In this document: positions 27,296-31,111 of the stretch, one piece after another | Position numbering within the stretch: position 1 is the stretch's first letter | Layout: the number at the start of each line of letters is the position of its first letter | Origin: Methylophaga sp. | Lineage (GTDB): Bacteria > Pseudomonadota > Gammaproteobacteria > Nitrosococcales > Methylophagaceae | Length of the DNA stretch: 31,111 nt | Assembly (NCBI RefSeq): GCF_030651745.1 | Contig: NZ_JAUSCC010000094.1 | Coordinates: 1-31,111 of the forward strand | Reading direction: 5' to 3' | Notes under the pieces: generated by a model | Databases searched by the model: none | Told to the model about the DNA's origin: nothing | What the model saw: only the letters and a program-made list of their open reading frames with translations | Translations under genes and position numbers: made by a program

Positions 27296-27719
27296 TTCGA
27301 GTTTTCTGAGTTTGTGTGGCCAGTGAAACCTTCAGTATTCCTGCAGCTCGAACCTGTTTAAGTAAATCCGTTAACTCTGTCGCCGGTACATTTGCATCGG
27401 TTTTAACCAGCAGCCTGAACGATTGTGCATTATTATTCTCTGAAATGTTCTGCTGCAAACTCTCAATTAATGTCTCGGCTTTAATGAAAACATCATTCAA
27501 AGCCAATTGTCCTGTAGCTGATATCAGCAAAACTGCATCATGTTCTGCTATCGCCGACTGTTGTTGTGATGTTGGAGGTTTGATAGCGATAAGTTCGCTG
27601 GCAGTCAATTGGCCTGCAATCATAAAAAATATCAGCATCAAAAAAACAATATTGATTAACGGGATCATATTGTCATCAAGCTGATTTGATCGCGCTGCAG
27701 TTTTTGGAAGCAGAATCAT
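27288..27719 (-). CDS. exbD: ExbD-like biopolymer transport protein, second copy, Asn in place of the motor Asp
   Basis: A 143-residue ExbD/TolR family protein: short cytosolic N-terminus, one membrane helix (about 19-36) and a periplasmic domain of about 100 residues ending LLKQVRAAGILKVSLAT. The helix reads NMIPLINIVFLMLIFFMIAG. The family position of the proton-carrying aspartate (Asp25 in E. coli ExbD) is Asn23 here. The adjacent first copy keeps Asp at this place. The two genes overlap by 4 bases (ATGA), which suggests fixed stoichiometry, and this gene overlaps tonB by 8 bases. Whether it pairs with the first ExbD inside one ExbB ring is inference. Confidence 0.88.
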   Translation of the reverse strand: MILLPKTAARSNQLDDNMIPLINIVFLMLIFFMIAGQLTASELIAIKPPTSQQQSAIAEHDAVLLISATGQLALNDVFIKAETLIESLQQNISENNNAQSFRLLVKTDANVPATELTDLLKQVRAAGILKVSLATQTQKTRND

Positions 27720-28114
27720 ATCGCCAGCCCTGCCAGACTGACTTTTTCAATGCCGATGGATTTTAATTGATCGATAAAATCGATCATCTGTTGAGTCGTA
27801 ACACCCTCGCCAACCGAAACAACAAATACGGAAGGCTGGTCTTCTGCAAGCAACTGTTTAATCGGTGCTAGCCTCGATACTGGGTAGCGTTTTTTCTCAA
27901 ATTCATATTCACCAGCGGCCCGCAACTGCAAATAATGTTGAGCCCGGATTTCATCAGTATTATAGGATTCACTGGCCGCAGTAATATCCATTTGCCGCCA
28001 GTGCGTAAATCCGGACGACAACATGAAAAACAATAACAGGATAAATACCACGTCAATTAACGGGGTCAGGCTAATCATTCGCCGTTTTGTTGCCAAGGGT
28101 TGTTCAAGCAGCAT
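27716..28114 (-). CDS. exbD: ExbD biopolymer transport protein, first copy, motor Asp present
   Basis: A 132-residue ExbD/TolR family protein from the ATG at 28112-28114. The membrane helix reads LTPLIDVVFILLLFFML, with the essential Asp at residue 21. The periplasmic part ends with FIDQLKSIGIEKVSLAGLAI, the usual C-terminal alpha/beta unit. The start lies 11 bases inside the end of exbB, and a TTG 21 bases further upstream is less likely. With ExbB it should form the proton-driven motor of the inner membrane that powers TonB. The DNA between this gene and the next is only the ATGA overlap. Confidence 0.9.
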   Translation of the reverse strand: MLLEQPLATKRRMISLTPLIDVVFILLLFFMLSSGFTHWRQMDITAASESYNTDEIRAQHYLQLRAAGEYEFEKKRYPVSRLAPIKQLLAEDQPSVFVVSVGEGVTTQQMIDFIDQLKSIGIEKVSLAGLAI

Positions 28115-28796
28115 ATTCGAACGGTTCGTCAGCAATTAACCTTGCTGTTTTTTGTTGTGGTGCATGAGTAAAAACCTGCGTCACTCCATCATTTATCAGG
28201 GCGGCTACTCTTTCTGTTTTACGTTCCAACCAGTTATGTGCCAGAACTGCCGGTATGGCGACAGCGAGACCAACTGCTGTCGTTAATAATGCCTGCCAAA
28301 TCCCCCCAGAGAGCACAGATGGATCCACCTGACTGCCGGCCAGTTCCATCTGTTGAAAGGCCAGGATCATGCCCAGAACCGTTCCAAACAATCCTAATAA
28401 TGGACTTAAACTGGCAATCACTTCCAAGGGACGCAGATAACTGCGTAATTGATTAATGCGTAAATTGGCGACCCGTTGCAGTTCTTCCTTAAGCATCGAG
28501 ACAGGGATCTCCCTCTGTCTTAAACCTTCCATGGCTAATGCTAATAATTCGTCCAGCGGTTTGGAGATTTTCAATACTGCAATGGCTCGTTCCGGTTCAT
28601 TCTGTTTCCACAACGTAATAGCTTTATTTGCCGTGGTCGTAGATTCAGGTGATAACAACAGCAGTTGCCAGATTTTGATCAGCACAATGCTCACAGCAAT
28701 AACCGAGAAACCCAACAAAATCCACACGACCGGACCACCAATGTCGAGTAACGTTTTTAATAATGATAAAAAGGAGGATGTCTCAACGATGTCCAT
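28104..28796 (-). CDS. exbB: ExbB (MotA/TolQ/ExbB proton-channel protein)
   Basis: Inner-membrane protein of 230 residues with three membrane segments. The first is at about 20-45 (GGPVVWILLGFSVIAVSIVLI). A cytosolic loop follows, and then the paired second and third helices carry the family blocks LSPLLGLFGTVLGMILAF and IWQALLTTAVGLAVAIPAVLA, in which conserved Thr and Gly residues line the channel. It is the first gene of the exbB-exbD-exbD-tonB cluster, with a Fur box upstream. I chose the ATG at 28794-28796; a GTG directly before it adds one residue. It has only a poor ribosome binding site, with GGGA some distance upstream. Confidence 0.92.
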   Translation of the reverse strand: MDIVETSSFLSLLKTLLDIGGPVVWILLGFSVIAVSIVLIKIWQLLLLSPESTTTANKAITLWKQNEPERAIAVLKISKPLDELLALAMEGLRQREIPVSMLKEELQRVANLRINQLRSYLRPLEVIASLSPLLGLFGTVLGMILAFQQMELAGSQVDPSVLSGGIWQALLTTAVGLAVAIPAVLAHNWLERKTERVAALINDGVTQVFTHAPQQKTARLIADEPFEYAA

Positions 28797-28871
28797 CACC
28801 GTTCATATCCCGAGCTGATTGCCACGACAAAGCGTTTTATCACAGTCTGTAATTCCTTGGTTTAAACTTTG

Positions 28872-28894
28872 TTAATGATAATCGTTATCATTAA
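28872..28894. promoter_or_regulatory. Fur box, 23-base palindrome
   Basis: Perfect 10-base arms TTAATGATAA and TTATCATTAA flank a 3-base centre TCG. The core closely matches the classic Fur box GATAATGATAATCATTATC, the site of iron-loaded Fur repressor. It overlaps the -10 element and spacer of the exbB promoter and lies about 76 bases ahead of exbB, so iron should repress the exbB-exbD-exbD-tonB operon. Confidence 0.88.
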
Positions 28895-28904
28895 GCTTTG
28901 TAAA
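28875..28904 (-). promoter_or_regulatory. sigma-70 promoter of the exbB operon
   Basis: On the minus strand TTTACA (28899-28904, five of six to -35 consensus) and TATCAT (28875-28880, five of six to -10 consensus) are separated by 18 bases. The -10 and the 3' part of the spacer lie inside the Fur palindrome, so Fur would block polymerase directly. Transcription should start near 28868. Confidence 0.65.
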
Positions 28905-29004
28905 GAAACTTAACTATATGATTTTTATATTCACTGTTTTTGTTTCACATAACAAATCGATTGGCGTGATCGATTGTATAAAAACAAATGTCGTTATTTT
29001 TCCC

Positions 29005-29032
29005 AAAAAAAAGCCCCGCTGAGCGGGGCTTT
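29005..29032 (-). terminator. Intrinsic terminator after pnp
   Basis: On the minus strand a 10-base-pair GC-rich stem (AAAGCCCCGC and GCGGGGCTTT) with a TCA loop runs directly into a stretch of eight T (including the last stem bases). It lies 24 bases past the pnp stop and should end pnp transcription before the exbB promoter region. Confidence 0.93.
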
Positions 29033-29055
29033 CAAATCAAGCTTAAACAGCTGAT

Positions 29056-31111
29056 TTATTCTGCGGCAGCGACTTCGTGAACCGCTTTCATGCTCAAACG
29101 AATACGGCCCTGGCGATCTACTTCCAGTACCTTCACTTCGATCATGTCACCTTCAGACAGTTTGTCACTGACATTTTCCACACGCTCATCAGAGATTTGT
29201 GAAATATGTACCAGACCATCTTTACCAGGCAGGATGGTGACAAATGCGCCAAAATCCATCAGCTTGGCAACACGGCCCTGATAGACCTTGCCGACTTCAA
29301 CTTCTGCAGTGATTTGCTCAATACGGTGTAATGCATCCTGACCCGCATTGAAGTCAGAAGAGAAAATCATTACTGTGCCATCATCCTGAATATCGATAGT
29401 CGCACCAGTTTCTTCAGTAATTGCACGAATTGTTGCACCACCTTTACCGATAACATCACGGATTTTATCTGCGTGAATTTTCACAGTGATAATACGTGGG
29501 GCAAACTCGGACATTTCCTGACGGTGTGTTGAAATCACTGCATTCATTTTTTCCAGAATGTGCAGACGACCATCACGGGCTTGCGCCAATGCAGTACGCA
29601 TGATTTCTTCGTTGATACCTTCGATCTTGATATCCATTTGCAGTGCGGTAACACCTTTTTCGGTACCGGCAACTTTAAAGTCCATATCACCCAGGTGATC
29701 TTCATCACCCAAAATATCGGTCAAAACAGCATAACCATCGGGCTCTTTAATTAGACCCATTGCAATACCAGCGACTGGTGCTTTAATCGGCACACCAGCA
29801 TCCATTAACGCTAATGATGTACCGCATACCGAAGCCATTGAGCTTGAACCATTAGATTCAGTGATTTCTGAAACCACACGAACCACATATGGGAATTCTT
29901 CAGCTGTTGGCATAACCGCTTGAATACCGCGTTTAGCTAAATTGCCATGACCAATTTCACGACGTTTTGGTGAACCTACAAAGCCGGTTTCACCAACACA
30001 GAATGGAGGGAAGTTGTAGTGCAGCATAAAACGATCACGGTATTCACCTTCAACCGCATCAATCATCTGTGCATCACGTTCAGCACCCAATGTTGCAACA
30101 ACAATCGCCTGAGTTTCACCACGGGTAAACAAGGCAGAACCATGAACACGTGGCAGTACTGTAGTTTCAACAAATACTGGGCGAACAGTTTTGGTATCAC
30201 GGCCATCGATACGTGGTTCACCGGCAATAATACGGCCACGAACCAGTTCTTTTTCCAGTTTGCCAAACAAACCTTTAACATCATCAGCAGACCATTCACC
30301 ATCTTCGGTCACTAATGTATCTACAGCTGTTTGACGAATTTCGGCCAGTTGATCCTGACGCTGCATTTTGTCGCTGATCGCATAAGCGTTTTTAATGCCT
30401 TCAAATGCTTGTTCTTTAACTGCATTGTATAAACGATCATCTTTTTCCGGAGCAGTCCATTCCCAAGCCGGTTTGCCAGCTTCTGCTTTCAGCTCTTCGA
30501 TCAATTTGATCGCTGTCTGCATTTGCTGATGGCCATACATGACTGAACCTAACATTACTTCTTCAGGCAGTTCAGACGCTTCAGATTCCACCATCAATAC
30601 TGCGCTAACAGTACCGGCAACCACTAAATCCAGTGAGCTGTTGGCTAATTGTTTCTTCGAAGGATTCAGAATGAAGTTACCATCAACATAACCGACACGG
30701 GCTGCGCCTAATGGACCATTAAACGGTAAACCAGAGATAGCTAACGCTGCAGAAGCACCAATCATCGCCGGAATATCTGGATCAATTTCAGGATCCAAAG
30801 CCATTACGGTGGCAATAACCTGAACTTCGTTGATGAAGCCTTTAGGAAACAATGGACGCAGTGGACGATCGATCAGACGGGATGTCAGAGTTTCTTTCTC
30901 GGAAGGACGTCCTTCACGTTTGAAGAAACCGCCAGGAATTTTACCGGCCGCGTAGGTGCGTTCTTGATAGTTAACGGTTAATGGAAAGAAATCCTGTCCT
31001 GGATTAACATTTTTCTTACCGACGACAGTGACGAGCACTGCAGTTTCACCCAGACTGGCGATAATTGAACCACCTGCCTGACGCGCGATTTTTCCGGTTT
31101 CCAGGCTAAGC
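29056..31111 (-). CDS. pnp: Polyribonucleotide nucleotidyltransferase (PNPase), 5' end outside the window
   Basis: Phosphorolytic 3'-5' exoribonuclease of the RNA degradosome. About 684 C-terminal residues are visible. The reading frame is open to the window edge, so the gene continues to the right; GTG at 31038 is only an internal codon, since [19 protein letters not shown] PNPase sequence precedes it. Present are the first RNase PH domain ([32 protein letters not shown]), the linker helical domain and the second RNase PH domain ([35 protein letters not shown]). Last come a KH domain ([15 protein letters not shown]) and an S1 domain ([15 protein letters not shown]) ending RIRLSMKAV. The visible part lacks only about 20 N-terminal residues. 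rpsO, its usual upstream partner, would lie beyond the edge. Confidence 0.96.
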   Translation of the reverse strand, partial: LSLETGKIARQAGGSIIASLGETAVLVTVVGKKNVNPGQDFFPLTVNYQERTYAAGKIPGGFFKREGRPSEKETLTSRLIDRPLRPLFPKGFINEVQVIATVMALDPEIDPDIPAMIGASAALAISGLPFNGPLGAARVGYVDGNFILNPSKKQLANSSLDLVVAGTVSAVLMVESEASELPEEVMLGSVMYGHQQMQTAIKLIEELKAEAGKPAWEWTAPEKDDRLYNAVKEQAFEGIKNAYAISDKMQRQDQLAEIRQTAVDTLVTEDGEWSADDVKGLFGKLEKELVRGRIIAGEPRIDGRDTKTVRPVFVETTVLPRVHGSALFTRGETQAIVVATLGAERDAQMIDAVEGEYRDRFMLHYNFPPFCVGETGFVGSPKRREIGHGNLAKRGIQAVMPTAEEFPYVVRVVSEITESNGSSSMASVCGTSLALMDAGVPIKAPVAGIAMGLIKEPDGYAVLTDILGDEDHLGDMDFKVAGTEKGVTALQMDIKIEGINEEIMRTALAQARDGRLHILEKMNAVISTHRQEMSEFAPRIITVKIHADKIRDVIGKGGATIRAITEETGATIDIQDDGTVMIFSSDFNAGQDALHRIEQITAEVEVGKVYQGRVAKLMDFGAFVTILPGKDGLVHISQISDERVENVSDKLSEGDMIEVKVLEVDRQGRIRLSMKAVHEVAAAE

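Noticed and set aside
27316..27684. Plus-strand open frame of 122 codons opposite the second exbD
   Set aside because: It lies wholly opposite a clear gene, has no family likeness and no ribosome binding site, so it is a shadow.
28955..28975. Two ATCGATT direct repeats, also forming AATCGA/TCGATT inverted arms, in the pnp-exbB gap
   Set aside because: Short and AT-rich, each ATCGAT is self-complementary by itself, and there is no link to a known site; probably chance.

Overview
This window looks like a chromosomal piece of a gammaproteobacterium of moderate GC content. Support comes from the RpsA, Cmk, IleS, LspA, RF3 and PNPase sequences, a YbdG-type mechanosensitive channel, a Fur box of the classic type, and a DUF3579 gene, a family I associate with beta- and gammaproteobacteria, including methylotrophs. 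A Methylophaga-like (Thiotrichales) host is possible, but that is a guess from gene content. I see no insertion sequences, phage genes, CRISPR arrays, tRNAs or rRNAs. Almost all DNA is coding and most neighbouring genes overlap by a few bases.

Left part (1-7434, minus strand): one long run ileS-lspA-hisC-tyrA-aroA-cmk, with rpsA starting at the left edge. From lspA to cmk every junction abuts or overlaps, so translational coupling is likely. It joins protein synthesis and lipoprotein processing to aromatic amino acid synthesis and the cmk-rpsA pair. A consensus -10 box lies ahead of ileS. A divergent small DUF3579 gene (7604-7891) meets a convergent CBS-domain gene that follows prfC.

Middle part (10071-14927, minus strand): sulP-uspA-dksA-like-phytochrome/GGDEF, an apparent stress and signalling cluster. 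The phytochrome-like diguanylate cyclase keeps the bilin-pocket residues but lacks both usual chromophore-binding cysteines and the PRxSF tongue motif. A 361-base divergent intergenic region separates it from a plus-strand YbdG-type mechanosensitive channel and a Bcr/CflA drug transporter.

RND efflux operon (17936-25582, plus strand): outer-membrane lipoprotein factor, membrane-fusion adapter, RND permease, OmpR-type response regulator and histidine kinase, all overlapping. A direct repeat TTAACC-N5-TTAACC with 11-base period lies over the -35 region and is a good candidate site for its own regulator.

Right part (25649-28796, minus strand): exbB-exbD1-exbD2-tonB and a DUF815 AAA ATPase, under a 23-base Fur-box palindrome that overlaps the -10 of a near-consensus promoter. 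The two ExbD proteins differ at the proton-path residue: Asp in one, Asn in the other. A strong intrinsic terminator then separates this operon from pnp, which runs off the right edge.

The best leads for something new are the cysteine-less phytochrome cyclase in the SulP/UspA/DksA-like cluster, the Asp/Asn ExbD pair, and the likely autoregulatory box of the efflux operon.
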